Part shown: one piece after another, positions 8,725-16,292 of the stretch
Layout: every line of letters starts with the position of its first letter
How positions within the stretch are numbered: position 1 is the stretch's first letter
NCBI RefSeq assembly: GCF_003815975.1
Contig: NZ_CP033932.1
Coordinates: 4,197,501-4,261,500 of the forward strand
Source: Chryseobacterium bernardetii
GTDB lineage: Bacteria; Bacteroidota; Bacteroidia; Flavobacteriales; Weeksellaceae
Length of the DNA: 64,000 nt
Reading direction: 5' to 3'
Program-made: the position numbers and the translations under genes
Notes under the pieces: generated by a model
Databases searched by the model: none
Seen by the model: the letters and a program-made list of their open reading frames with translations, nothing else
Told to the model about the DNA's origin: nothing

Positions 8725-9684
8725 TTAACAAAAATCTTCTCTATATTTTTCTTTATTCTTTCCGATAGCAAATGCTTGTTTTAAGAGTTTATTGGCAAGA
8801 GCTATCTTTGCCACTCTTTCTGCTTTTCCTTTTGTGATAAGTCTTTCATACATTTCTTTACGTTTTTTATTCCAGCGTTTGGCTGACCAGCTGCATAGAT
8901 ACAATAGCTTTCTGATCTGAGATTTACCCATCTTACAAATACTTGAGCGTCCTCTCACACTGCTTCCGCTTTCATAAATCCGAGGACTGAATCCTACAAA
9001 AGCAATGAGTTGCTTATGATGTTCGAACTTTTTAAAATTATCTGTAATCACAATGAGCATAATAGCTGTTTTTATTCCGATTCCGGGAATACTGGTAAGA
9101 CATTCAATGGTTTGTTCAAATTCTTCCAAGGCCAGCCTTTCTATCTCCGATTCCAATATTTCTTTTCCTAGTCGAAGTTGTTCTATGGAATTGTTCATTT
9201 CTATTTCTAACTTTTCATCCAGAAAACCACTGCTTCTGAAAGCTTCTAAATGATTATAAGTCTGACTGGTTTGTTTCTGAATCATTTGGATTCTTGTATG
9301 CATTTGACGAATTCTGATGCACGTTTTACTCTCAGGATTCCACAAACTCAGCTCATCCAAATTCTTTTTGCCATATTCAGCAATAACCTTCGAATCTGCT
9401 TTATCCGTTTTGGCTCGTTTGAGTCTTGATTGAGCATAACGTTTGATGGAAAGAGGATTTTCTATCACTACATTAATCCCCTGTGAATAAAGATATTCTG
9501 CTAAAGGAAGATAATAAGTACCTGAAGCTTCCATCACTACTATATCTTCTTTTTCAATGAAGGTTATCAGTTTTTCAAAACCTAATAATTTATTGCTTAA
9601 GACCTTATGCTTCCAAAGATTCCCTTCCAAAAAGCTTACATCAAAAACTTGCTTACTAATGTCAATTCCTATAATTTTACCCAT
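8725..9684 (-). CDS. IS110-family transposase (bridge-RNA-guided recombinase)
   Basis: The 319-residue protein starts MGKIIGIDIS. Its RuvC-like DEDD set is visible as Asp8, Glu52 (MEASGTY), Asp94 and Asp97 (KTDKAD). A coiled linker (about 120-190) leads to the Tnp20 domain, with a helix-hairpin-type SIPGIG (198-203) and FVGFSPRIYESGSS, whose Ser near 241 fits the second catalytic residue. IS110 recombinases excise the element as a circle and insert it at sites chosen by a bridge RNA made from the noncoding end. Nothing is missing or frameshifted, so the copy should be active if expressed. The ATG is preceded by the RNA-coding left end. Confidence 0.94.
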   Translation of the reverse strand: MGKIIGIDISKQVFDVSFLEGNLWKHKVLSNKLLGFEKLITFIEKEDIVVMEASGTYYLPLAEYLYSQGINVVIENPLSIKRYAQSRLKRAKTDKADSKVIAEYGKKNLDELSLWNPESKTCIRIRQMHTRIQMIQKQTSQTYNHLEAFRSSGFLDEKLEIEMNNSIEQLRLGKEILESEIERLALEEFEQTIECLTSIPGIGIKTAIMLIVITDNFKKFEHHKQLIAFVGFSPRIYESGSSVRGRSSICKMGKSQIRKLLYLCSWSAKRWNKKRKEMYERLITKGKAERVAKIALANKLLKQAFAIGKNKEKYREDFC

Positions 9685-9727
9685 ACCTATAATTTTACAG
9701 GAAAGAGAATACTACTATTACCTATCT

Positions 9728-9880
9728 ATCCTAAATACAGGCTTGTTACCTAATGATCTGTTCAGGTTTGGTAGTAAAAGAGTAAAGGGATTAGCATTCC
9801 GAACGGTCTGTGAGACTAATGACAATTGATAACCTTATTCTTTACTCTCTTTTCCTTTTTGTTTGTTAAATCTAATATTT
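9728..9880 (-). ncRNA. Predicted IS110 bridge RNA with target and donor loops
   Basis: This lies in the noncoding left end, upstream of and on the same strand as the transposase. Reading the minus strand: TTGTCAT (9825-9819) equals the left target flank, TTCGGAATG (9803-9795) is complementary to the right target flank, and GTCTcacAGAC between them can form the loop stem. Then ACAGATCAT (9761-9753) equals the element's right end plus core, and TAGGAT (9733-9728) is complementary to core plus left end. The order target loop then donor loop is that described for IS621. The RNA ends are approximate. The four guide matches were found by reading, not by a search. Confidence 0.8.
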
Positions 9881-9882
9881 TG

Positions 9883-9890
9883 CAAACATA
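9883..9890 (-). promoter_or_regulatory. -7 box at the IS left tip
   Basis: TATGTTTG, a perfect TAnnTTTG element on the minus strand, is two bases inside the element. The integrated copy has no well-spaced TTTG upstream. In a circularised element the right end would supply TTTG (8720-8717 on the minus strand) 20 bases before it, building a full promoter for bridge RNA and transposase. Confidence 0.55.
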
Positions 9891-9892
9891 GG

Positions 9893-9958
9893 ATGACAAA
9901 AAGAAGTCAGGTTTTCAAAATACATGATACAAACAATATTTGTCATTCCGTAGGAATC
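9893..9958. repeat. Right half of split repeat and intact inverted copy
   Basis: ATGACAAAAAG at 9893 continues the repeat broken by the IS. TGTCATTCCGTAGGAATC at 9941-9958 is an inverted copy that still contains a target-like TTTGTCATTCCG sequence and has no element in it. Confidence 0.55.
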
Positions 9959-10015
9959 CAAACTATTATTAATACTATAAAAACTGTTAAGAATTAAAAC
10001 AAAGGGAAAGACCAA

Positions 10016-10064
10016 CCCTGTTGATGTTGCTATCCGTATGGATAAAAAGAAGTTTACCAACAAG
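10016..10064. repeat. Tail fragment of the dispersed double-hairpin repeat
   Basis: The sequence from about 10016 (TTGATGTTGC, then GAAGTTTACCAACAAGAT) aligns with the tail of the copy at 8605-8660 (TTGATATTGA, then GAGGTTTAACAACAAAAT). The two-hairpin part is absent here. It runs directly into the heptamer array. Confidence 0.55.
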
Positions 10065-10176
10065 ATCTTTTATCTTTTATCTTTTATCTTTTATCTTTTA
10101 TCTTTTATCTTTTATCTTTTATCTTTTATCTTTTATCTTTTATCTTTTATCTTTTATCTTTTATCTTTTATCTTTT
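10065..10176 (+). repeat. Perfect 16-copy heptamer array (ATCTTTT)
   Basis: Sixteen uninterrupted copies of ATCTTTT (112 bases) end 44 bases before the start of the isoaspartyl peptidase gene. All units are identical, which suggests recent slippage and a length that may vary between cells. The last unit is about where a -33 box would lie for the weak -7 candidate TACCTTCG (10187-10194). Confidence 0.95.
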
Positions 10177-10220
10177 ATTAATAAATTACCTTCGTAAAAA
10201 TATTCATCAACTCTTATCCT

Positions 10221-11063
10221 ATGAAAATCATCATCCACGGAGGCTTTTTCTCAGAAAGTGACCAAAGCCACGAAGTAAAGACGGCAAAACAGAACTCTTT
10301 AAAAGAAATTACTGAAAAAGCATTTCGTTATCTTCAGACTCATTCCGCCTTTGATACGGTAGCCTATGCCGTTTCTTTGCTGGAAGATGATCCTTTGTAC
10401 AACGCCGGAATTGGCTCGCAGATTCAAAGTGACGGAGTGATCCGTATGAGTGCGGCTATTATGGATGGTGAAACACAAAAATTAAGTGGTGTCATTAATA
10501 TTCAGGATGTAAAAAATCCAATTTTTGTAGCAAAAGACCTGATTGGTGAAGACGACAGGGTCTTAGGCGGACAGGGAGCAAAAAAATACGCCAAAGAACA
10601 TGGATTCGAGAATTTTTCAACAGAAATTCCACAGAGAAGAAGAGAATATGAAGCCAAACTGAATAACGGCGGCAAAGGTACAGTAGGCTGTGTAGCTATT
10701 GACAAAGAAGGGAAACTGGCTGTTGCCACTTCTACAGGCGGAAAAGGTTTTGAGATCCCTGGAAGAATTTCAGACTCTGCCACAGTGGCCGGAAATTATG
10801 CCAATGCATTCTGTGCAGTAAGCTGTACCGGTGTAGGAGAAGATATTGTAAGCAATGCCACGGCTGCTAAAATTGTTACCCGTGTAACAGATGGAATGAG
10901 CCTTAAAACTGCTTTCAGCAAAACTTTTGACGAACTTAAAATGATTGACGGATTTGCAGGTGCCATTGCCATTGATAAAGATGGAAATATTTATCATCAG
11001 GACTCCTATCCTACTATGGTTTTCGCCAGTTTTGACGGTGAAAATTTCGACATCTTTTCTTAA
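10221..11063 (+). CDS. iaaA: Isoaspartyl peptidase / plant-type L-asparaginase
   Basis: This 280-residue Ntn-hydrolase has the autocleavage site GGKGTVGC with Thr154 as the new N-terminal nucleophile of the beta subunit. The substrate loops TSTGGKGFEIPGR (about 170-182) and CTGVGED (203-209) are present, with SDSATVAGNYAN between them. The enzyme cleaves beta-aspartyl dipeptides and asparagine. No signal peptide is present, so it is cytoplasmic. In cyanophycin users it completes breakdown by splitting beta-Asp-Arg made by cyanophycinase, and cphB lies upstream on the same strand beyond the IS element. The promoter region is unusual because a 16-unit heptamer array ends 44 bases before the ATG. 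Confidence 0.93.
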   Translation: MKIIIHGGFFSESDQSHEVKTAKQNSLKEITEKAFRYLQTHSAFDTVAYAVSLLEDDPLYNAGIGSQIQSDGVIRMSAAIMDGETQKLSGVINIQDVKNPIFVAKDLIGEDDRVLGGQGAKKYAKEHGFENFSTEIPQRRREYEAKLNNGGKGTVGCVAIDKEGKLAVATSTGGKGFEIPGRISDSATVAGNYANAFCAVSCTGVGEDIVSNATAAKIVTRVTDGMSLKTAFSKTFDELKMIDGFAGAIAIDKDGNIYHQDSYPTMVFASFDGENFDIFS

Positions 11064-11164
11064 TTTTAACATTATTTTATAATTCTGTCTAATTTTTTGG
11101 CACGTATTTTACATATGTATTAATAACAAATTTTAATATTAATATCTTTAAAAAAATAGAAATC

Positions 11165-11401
11165 ATGGGAAATAAAACAAAAGGCTTATTAGCTTTACTA
11201 GGATTAGGTGCATTAGCTTATTGGAAATATAAGAATTCAAGCCCTGAAGATCAACAAGCTGTAAAAGACAAAATCAATACAGCAAAAGATAATCTGAATA
11301 AATGGGGAAATGACCTTAAGAGCAAAGCCAATGATGTTGCTTCCCAGGTTCAGAATAAAGTAGACGAGGTGAAAACAAAAGCCGAAGATTCTTTAAACTA
11401 A
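11165..11401 (+). CDS. Small YtxH-like membrane-anchored helical protein
   Basis: The protein has 78 residues. A short hydrophobic segment (about 7-19, LLALLGLGALAYW) is followed by a long charged amphipathic helix rich in Lys, Asp, Asn and Ala. This is the layout of YtxH-type general stress proteins, though no unique motif is visible. It would be anchored in the inner membrane with a helical cytoplasmic or periplasmic tail. It is flanked by its own terminator and probably forms a single-gene unit. Confidence 0.75.
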   Translation: MGNKTKGLLALLGLGALAYWKYKNSSPEDQQAVKDKINTAKDNLNKWGNDLKSKANDVASQVQNKVDEVKTKAEDSLN

Positions 11402-11436
11402 AAAAAACAGACAGTAGTTTTTAACATTCATATAGA

Positions 11437-11470
11437 AAAAAGTCATCGTAGTAGTTTGCGATGACTTTTT
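11437..11470. terminator. Bidirectional terminator
   Basis: The 12-bp arms AAAAAGTCATCG and CGATGACTTTTT have a 10-base loop. The hairpin lies between the convergent YtxH-like gene and the first SHOCT-domain gene. Confidence 0.85.
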
Positions 11471-11537
11471 GTTTTATAGCTTCAACAGTTTATGATTCAA
11501 AATAAAAAACTTGTGTTTAATTAAAAATTAGCTGAAC

Positions 11538-12068
11538 TCAGGCTAATTTATTCAACAGGTTTTTCTTTTGTTCGTTAAACTCTTCTTCATTTAAAATACC
11601 GTTAGCCTTTAATCTTCCCAGCTGTTCCAACTGATCTAGAACAGTAGGTTCAGCCTTAGGAAAATATTCTTCAGGGCGGGACATGAAATCCCTTACTTTT
11701 TCACAAAAGAGTTTAGCTTCATATTTTCCTACTCCATCTATCTCAACCAGATCATCAGAAACCTGGATATCTATAGAAGCCAGCATCACCGCAGTCTCAT
11801 ATTGTATTGAGCTTATTTTGGTATAAGAATAATCCTCCACTGTTAATCCATACATAAATTCTTTATCTACAAACATGAGTCTTCTGTCTGTAGCCACTAA
11901 AATGATATGGTGCTGTGTGGTTTTATTTCTGCCTTCAACAAGGTAAACTATTTTTTCATCTATGGAAAGAATATCCGGTAATGCATGGATTTCCTTTCTG
12001 GCAAAAATAGTAGGATTGATGTCCAGTTTTTCTAATTCTTCTTTTATTTCGTCAAGTCTTGATCCCAT
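11538..12068 (-). CDS. PH-like domain protein with C-terminal SHOCT domain
   Basis: The protein has 176 residues. An N-terminal helix is followed by a beta-rich segment (about 30-130) of the bacterial PH/YokE type. This includes LVATDRRLMFVDKEFMYG and YTKISSIQYE. The SHOCT module closes it at about 147-175 (QLEQLGRLKANGILNEEEF). SHOCT domains are short helical modules thought to aid oligomerisation. The PH-like part may bind membranes or partners. It is paralogous to the two larger proteins upstream (12777-13640 and 13651-14514) but lacks their N-terminal cysteine module. An acetyltransferase gene lies between it and them. Function is unknown. Confidence 0.8.
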   Translation of the reverse strand: MGSRLDEIKEELEKLDINPTIFARKEIHALPDILSIDEKIVYLVEGRNKTTQHHIILVATDRRLMFVDKEFMYGLTVEDYSYTKISSIQYETAVMLASIDIQVSDDLVEIDGVGKYEAKLFCEKVRDFMSRPEEYFPKAEPTVLDQLEQLGRLKANGILNEEEFNEQKKNLLNKLA

Positions 12069-12122
12069 GGTTATAGCTTATGTGTCTAAATTAATATATC
12101 TTTTCAATTCAATGAATATTCA

Positions 12123-12758
12123 CTAAGATGGAATGACAATAGAAGAATGCAAAGCGTACACTTTCCAGCCTAAACTTTCATATAATAGCTTACCCTCTTC
12201 TGTAGCCACAAGAAGATTATGAGTAAACCCTTTTGATAATGCTGTCTTCTCCAGTTCTTTTAATAAAAAAGAGGCAAGCCCTTTCCTTTGATGTTTTATT
12301 TCGGTAACAATTCTATCATAAACAGCAACGTCATCTATCAAAGAAACACGTCCAATTGAAGCCTGCTCTCCATTTTCTGTTACAATTCTTATCACAAAAG
12401 TTGTATTATATTCAGAAAACTCCAGGTGATATCCTTTTGCAAGACTGATCTCTGGGAAGACCATAGGATGAAAACAGGTCATCATATATCCTTGTGCCTG
12501 TAACTGCCATTTTCCAGGAATATTTCCCATAAATTGATCAGGCGAAGTACTTACTTTAAGATAAACCCAGGGTTCATCAATTGACTGGGCCAGCTGAAAA
12601 AAATCATCATTAAGTTCAGGAAACACGTATCGCTCTTTTTGTTTCTCATCTCCCACGAATACATTAAACCCGGACTTATATTCAACAGGAAAGGAAATTT
12701 CCCTTGACAAGCACCATCCTTTAAGCCAGCTTTTTACAATTTCTGTTTTATCTTTCAT
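12123..12758 (-). CDS. GNAT-family N-acetyltransferase
   Basis: The protein has 211 residues. The C-terminal half contains the acetyl-CoA site HQRKGLASFLLKELE (about 158-172, the R/QxxGxG/A loop) and LYESLGWKVY (about 187-196), typical of GNAT enzymes. The N-terminal 100 residues are divergent and may set substrate choice. It lies 18 bases downstream of a SHOCT-domain gene and 54 bases upstream of another on the same strand. It is probably part of that transcription unit and could act on one of those proteins, although this is only contextual. Confidence 0.85.
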   Translation of the reverse strand: MKDKTEIVKSWLKGWCLSREISFPVEYKSGFNVFVGDEKQKERYVFPELNDDFFQLAQSIDEPWVYLKVSTSPDQFMGNIPGKWQLQAQGYMMTCFHPMVFPEISLAKGYHLEFSEYNTTFVIRIVTENGEQASIGRVSLIDDVAVYDRIVTEIKHQRKGLASFLLKELEKTALSKGFTHNLLVATEEGKLLYESLGWKVYALHSSIVIPS

Positions 12759-12776
12759 GATTAAGGTGGTAAAGAT

Positions 12777-13640
12777 TTATTTTAATTGCCCCAGCAATTT
12801 TCTTTTCTGCTCTGTAAATTCGGTATCAGTAAGAATACCATTTTCCCTCAGTTTTCCAAGTTTTTCTAACTGTTCAAGAATTTCAAAGGAAAGTGTTGGG
12901 TTTGTTCTTGTATTGTCAATGGCAGAATCCGCTTGTGGCTTATACTGAGATTGCTGTACCGGATTGTTATAAATAGATCTTATAATATCATAGAACTTTT
13001 CGGAATCTTCTTTATCCATATAGCATTCAAACTCCACCACCCTTTCTTCTAAGTGAAGTTTAATGATTGGTGATCTTGGATGCGTTACAAAGCTTACCGA
13101 TTTAATTGCTTCATTAAGGAAGTCGTTAATTTTTGCGGCTCCAAACATAGATTTTGATACAGAAAGTATTCTTTGGGTTGTTGCCACCAATATGCCTGCA
13201 TCCAGGGTATTAATAAACTGGGCATCTGTAATTCCCAGGATTTTTTCTTCCTCAGAAATCAGGGAAGGAAGTTCCTTGATTTCTCCTTTTGTGAATACAG
13301 AAAGATTGGCATTCAGCCTCTCCAGCTCAGCTTTAATTTTCTGTTTTCTTCTTTTATATTCTTCCTTAGAGATATTTTCCGGTTCCTCAGCAATGGCCAT
13401 AGGAAGATTTTCCTGCTGTGTTACCACAGAGGTATTCTGTTCTGGATTTTTATTCTGAATAATACGATGAATATCATTAATATTGAACTGATTAAGATTA
13501 TAAAGCACTTCCTGGTTAAGGTAACTTATTTTATCTAAACATTTATTACACAATACACCACCATCTGAAAGCTTATTCTCGCCCAGAAGCTTATCCATGG
13601 AGGTTAACTCTGTATTACATAATGAACAACTGTTATTCAT
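12777..13640 (-). CDS. DUF4428-like zinc module, PH-like and SHOCT domain protein
   Basis: The protein has 287 residues in three parts. First comes a treble-clef-like N-terminus with CSLC at 5-8 and CNKC at 31-34 and KLSDGG between, resembling DUF4428. A linker and PH-like beta domain (about 90-240) follow, with ILVATTQRILSVSKSMFG. A C-terminal SHOCT module (about 255-286) carries LEQLEKLGKLRENGIL. The gene order and domain order match the next gene upstream, so they arose by duplication. Four cysteines should bind one zinc. No enzymatic motif is seen. It may be a membrane- or stress-associated scaffold. Confidence 0.8.
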   Translation of the reverse strand: MNNSCSLCNTELTSMDKLLGENKLSDGGVLCNKCLDKISYLNQEVLYNLNQFNINDIHRIIQNKNPEQNTSVVTQQENLPMAIAEEPENISKEEYKRRKQKIKAELERLNANLSVFTKGEIKELPSLISEEEKILGITDAQFINTLDAGILVATTQRILSVSKSMFGAAKINDFLNEAIKSVSFVTHPRSPIIKLHLEERVVEFECYMDKEDSEKFYDIIRSIYNNPVQQSQYKPQADSAIDNTRTNPTLSFEILEQLEKLGKLRENGILTDTEFTEQKRKLLGQLK

Positions 13641-13650
13641 TTCTTATTTT

Positions 13651-14514
13651 TTATAATTTATTCAGCAGTTTTTTCTTCTGCTCCGTAAATTCTTCTTCAC
13701 TTAAAATGCCCATCTGCCTTAGCTTGCCGAGCTTTTCCAATTGCTCAAAAATATCTTCCGAAGATCCTTTCGGAGCATTATTAGGTATATTTTGAGGGAC
13801 AGAGTTCTGAATATTCTGATAGAATGACTGCGGCTGCACCGGCTGATTACCGGCTGTTCTTTCGGGCTCTCTGATCTGACTGTTTACCGTATCACAGAAT
13901 GTTCTTCCGTCACCTTTATTATGCAATTTAAATTCAACAGTCCCTCCTCTGGTATTGACTTTTAATACTGAATATAAAAGGTTTTCAGCCTGTTCCAGAG
14001 AAATAATATCTTTATGTGTATATTCGTTTTTAACGATACCGCCCAGGAATTTTTTATCCATAAAAATCACTCTCCACTGGGTTGAAAAAATAATCCCTTC
14101 TCTGTTATTATGGAGGTTTACGCATTCTGCAATGGCGATTAATCTTTCATTCTGATCCAGCACTTTATCCAGTTCATTCACTTCTTCATTGGCTAAAACA
14201 CTTAATCTTGCTTTAAGAGCCACAATCTGATCTTTTATGTCATCCAATCTGGTAGGAGCATCATATGTATAATTGCCTGCTCCAGAATAAGAACTTCCGG
14301 GGTTCTGGCTTGCATCAATTTTATTTTTAAGAAATATTCCTGTTATTTCAGAGAAATAGAACTGATGTAAGTTATTGATAAGATCGCTATTGATCGTAAT
14401 TGCTTTATTAAAACATACGGCACACAAATAGCCTCCATCTGCCAGCTTATTTCTACCAATAAGCATATCTGTAGACGTTAGCGGGGTTCCGCATAATGCG
14501 CAAATAGTATTCAT
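13651..14514 (-). CDS. DUF4428-like zinc module, PH-like and SHOCT domain protein
   Basis: This is a paralogue of the neighbouring downstream gene. It has CALC and CAVC pairs around KLADGG at the N-terminus, then a PH-like segment with IFSTQWRVIFMDKKFLGG. A proline/glutamine-rich linker leads to a SHOCT module with LEQLEKLGKLRQMGIL. The frame is open ten codons further upstream, but the chosen start (14514) aligns exactly with the paralogue's MNNSC start, giving 287 residues. It is the first gene of the SHOCT/GNAT group, 10 bases before the next. Function is unknown. The two cysteine pairs imply zinc binding. Confidence 0.78.
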   Translation of the reverse strand: MNTICALCGTPLTSTDMLIGRNKLADGGYLCAVCFNKAITINSDLINNLHQFYFSEITGIFLKNKIDASQNPGSSYSGAGNYTYDAPTRLDDIKDQIVALKARLSVLANEEVNELDKVLDQNERLIAIAECVNLHNNREGIIFSTQWRVIFMDKKFLGGIVKNEYTHKDIISLEQAENLLYSVLKVNTRGGTVEFKLHNKGDGRTFCDTVNSQIREPERTAGNQPVQPQSFYQNIQNSVPQNIPNNAPKGSSEDIFEQLEKLGKLRQMGILSEEEFTEQKKKLLNKL

Positions 14515-14744
14515 CTGGTTTTTAATTTTTAATGCTATAAGCAAAACAGCTTTAGCGTGTTTTTTCTTTCAGCCCAAATTACAAATTCTGATTCTATATT
14601 TGCCTTCAAAAATATTCAAATCTTCTATTTTTTCTCTTGTTCTTGTAATTTCTTTCTGTAAACCTACTATTCAATCTAATTTCTGATTGAATTTTAATTT
14701 TTAAGGCCCTTTTTAGACAATATTTTAAATCTTCCTTTCTAAAA

Positions 14745-14783
14745 ACAGAACAGCTCAGGATTTAAAATCCCGAGCTGTTCTGT
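14745..14783 (-). terminator. Terminator after hisS
   Basis: The 12-bp arms ACAGAACAGCTC and GAGCTGTTCTGT, extended by GGAT/ATCC across one mismatch, end in TTTT on the minus strand just after the hisS stop. The remaining 14515-14744 gap holds no gene that I can see. Confidence 0.8.
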
Positions 14784-14799
14784 GCTATATATAAAAATA

Positions 14800-16167
14800 T
14801 TATCCTAAAAACTCATCCAAAGAAACAGTTTTCTGTTCTCCGGCTTCAAGATTCTTGAAGGTTACTGTATTATTTTTAATTTCTTCTTCTCCTAAGAAAA
14901 CAAGGTTTTTAATTCCTTTTTTCTCAGCGTAAGTAAATTGCTTGTTGATTTTTGCATTTTCAGGATATAATTCTGCTGAAATACCTTTGGCTCTCAATTG
15001 CATAATTAATTTCAGAGCTTCTGTAGTTTCCTCACCCCCAAAATTAGCAAATAAGTATTCTATTTTAGAAGAAGCTTCTTCAGGGAAAAGGTTCAGTTCT
15101 TCCATTACAAGATAGATTCTGTCTAACCCGAATGAAATACCAATTCCCGGGATATTCTTCACCCCGAAAACTTCTGTAAGGTTGTCATATCTACCGCCAC
15201 CGCCAATGGAGCCCATCGCCACTTCATCAGCCTTCACTTCAAAGATTGCTCCCGTATAATAATCAAGCCCTCTTGCTAAAGTAATATTGAATACAAGGTT
15301 CTGCATGTCAACCCCAAGGTTCATAGATTGTGTAAGTACAAATTCCAACTCTTCTACTCCTTTTAGCCCGATCTCGTTGCCTGCAAATTTTTCTTTTAAC
15401 TGAAGAAGATTTTCCAGAGCGTCATCAGACTGGCTGAATAAGAAGTCTAATTTATCTATAGATTCCTGAGAAATCTCTCTTTCTAACAATTCTTTAACAA
15501 CGCCTTCTTTTCCTATTTTGTCCAGCTTATCCAAAGCTACTGTAAAATCAATAAGCTTATCAGTAATTCCTGCATATTCTGCTAATCCGGAAAGGATTTT
15601 TCTGTTGTTCATGTGAATGGTAACGGGAACTTTCAGATCAGCAAATGATTTCAGGTATAACTGAACAAGCTCTACCTCCTGCAGCAGGCTTTCACTTCCT
15701 ACTACATCTGCATCACACTGATAAAATTCTCTGTATCTTCCTTTTTGAGGCCTGTCTGCCCTCCACACCGGCTGTATCTGGAAGCGTTTGAACGGAAACG
15801 TTAATTTCCCGTGATTCATGGCTACAAATCTGGCAAAAGGTACAGTAAGGTCATAACGAAGTGCTTTATCCGTTAAGCTTTCTGAACTGAAAGGTTTATC
15901 CAATGCTCTCTGAAAGTCTTGAAGCATCTGATGTTTTTTCTCTTCCTTGGCTTCATTAATACTTGAGTTCAGAATTTTAAAAATCAAACGGTCTCCTTCT
16001 TCTCCGTACTTTCCTGTTAAAGTAGAAAGGTTTTCAAAGCTTGGTGTTTCCAATGGCTGAAATCCGAATAATTCAAAATTATTCTGTAGAATATTGATGA
16101 TATATTTTCTTCTGGAAACTTCCTGTGCTGTAAAATCTCTCGTTCCTTTTGCTAAACTTGGCTTCAT
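14800..16167 (-). CDS. hisS: Histidyl-tRNA synthetase
   Basis: This 455-residue class II aminoacyl-tRNA synthetase begins [15 protein letters not shown]. It has the motif 2 loop [23 protein letters not shown] (about 125-147) and the histidine-binding RGLDYYTG. Motif 3 follows as GGGGRYDNL with [10 protein letters not shown]. The C-terminal anticodon-binding domain spans about 350-455. The enzyme charges tRNA-His in the cytoplasm. Its length is normal for the Bacteroidetes form. It has its own upstream terminator and -7 box, so it is transcribed alone. Confidence 0.97.
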   Translation of the reverse strand: MKPSLAKGTRDFTAQEVSRRKYIINILQNNFELFGFQPLETPSFENLSTLTGKYGEEGDRLIFKILNSSINEAKEEKKHQMLQDFQRALDKPFSSESLTDKALRYDLTVPFARFVAMNHGKLTFPFKRFQIQPVWRADRPQKGRYREFYQCDADVVGSESLLQEVELVQLYLKSFADLKVPVTIHMNNRKILSGLAEYAGITDKLIDFTVALDKLDKIGKEGVVKELLEREISQESIDKLDFLFSQSDDALENLLQLKEKFAGNEIGLKGVEELEFVLTQSMNLGVDMQNLVFNITLARGLDYYTGAIFEVKADEVAMGSIGGGGRYDNLTEVFGVKNIPGIGISFGLDRIYLVMEELNLFPEEASSKIEYLFANFGGEETTEALKLIMQLRAKGISAELYPENAKINKQFTYAEKKGIKNLVFLGEEEIKNNTVTFKNLEAGEQKTVSLDEFLG

Positions 16168-16192
16168 TTATTGTATGTCATTTTGATAGGTA

Positions 16193-16200
16193 CAAAAGTA
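16193..16200 (-). promoter_or_regulatory. -7 box for hisS
   Basis: TACTTTTG on the minus strand matches TAnnTTTG 25 bases before the hisS start. A well-matched -33 TTTG at the usual distance was not found. Confidence 0.45.
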
Positions 16201-16230
16201 CGGAATTGCAGGGACTTTACACAGCATAAA

Positions 16231-16260
16231 AAAGCTGAAGAAGCAATCTTCCCCAGCTTT
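16231..16260 (-). terminator. Terminator after the HRDC gene
   Basis: On the minus strand, AAAGCTG and CAGCTTT arms with an inner GAAG/CTTC pair are followed by TTT. It separates the HRDC/ssb pair from hisS. Confidence 0.7.
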
Positions 16261-16292
16261 AAGAGTTCATAAGATCATTCTATTCCGAAAAA

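Larger units (their letters stand above)
8701..9892 (-). mobile_element. IS110-family insertion sequence (about 1.19 kb)
   Basis: The element holds one transposase gene, a very short right end (24 bases, 8701-8724) and a long noncoding left end (208 bases, 9685-9892). It has no terminal inverted repeats, as in the IS110 group. The boundaries come from the rebuilt target: TTCGGAATGA on one side and ATGACAAA on the other share ATGA, and the guides in the noncoding RNA place the core at AT (8699-8700 and 9893-9894). The copy appears intact. Confidence 0.88.

Noticed and set aside
9872..10063. A 63-codon minus-strand frame next to the IS
   Set aside because: It crosses the element boundary and intergenic repeats and has no protein-like pattern.
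10065..10176. Regular repeats as a possible CRISPR array
   Set aside because: The units are 7 bp with no spacers and no cas genes nearby, so it is a simple tandem repeat.
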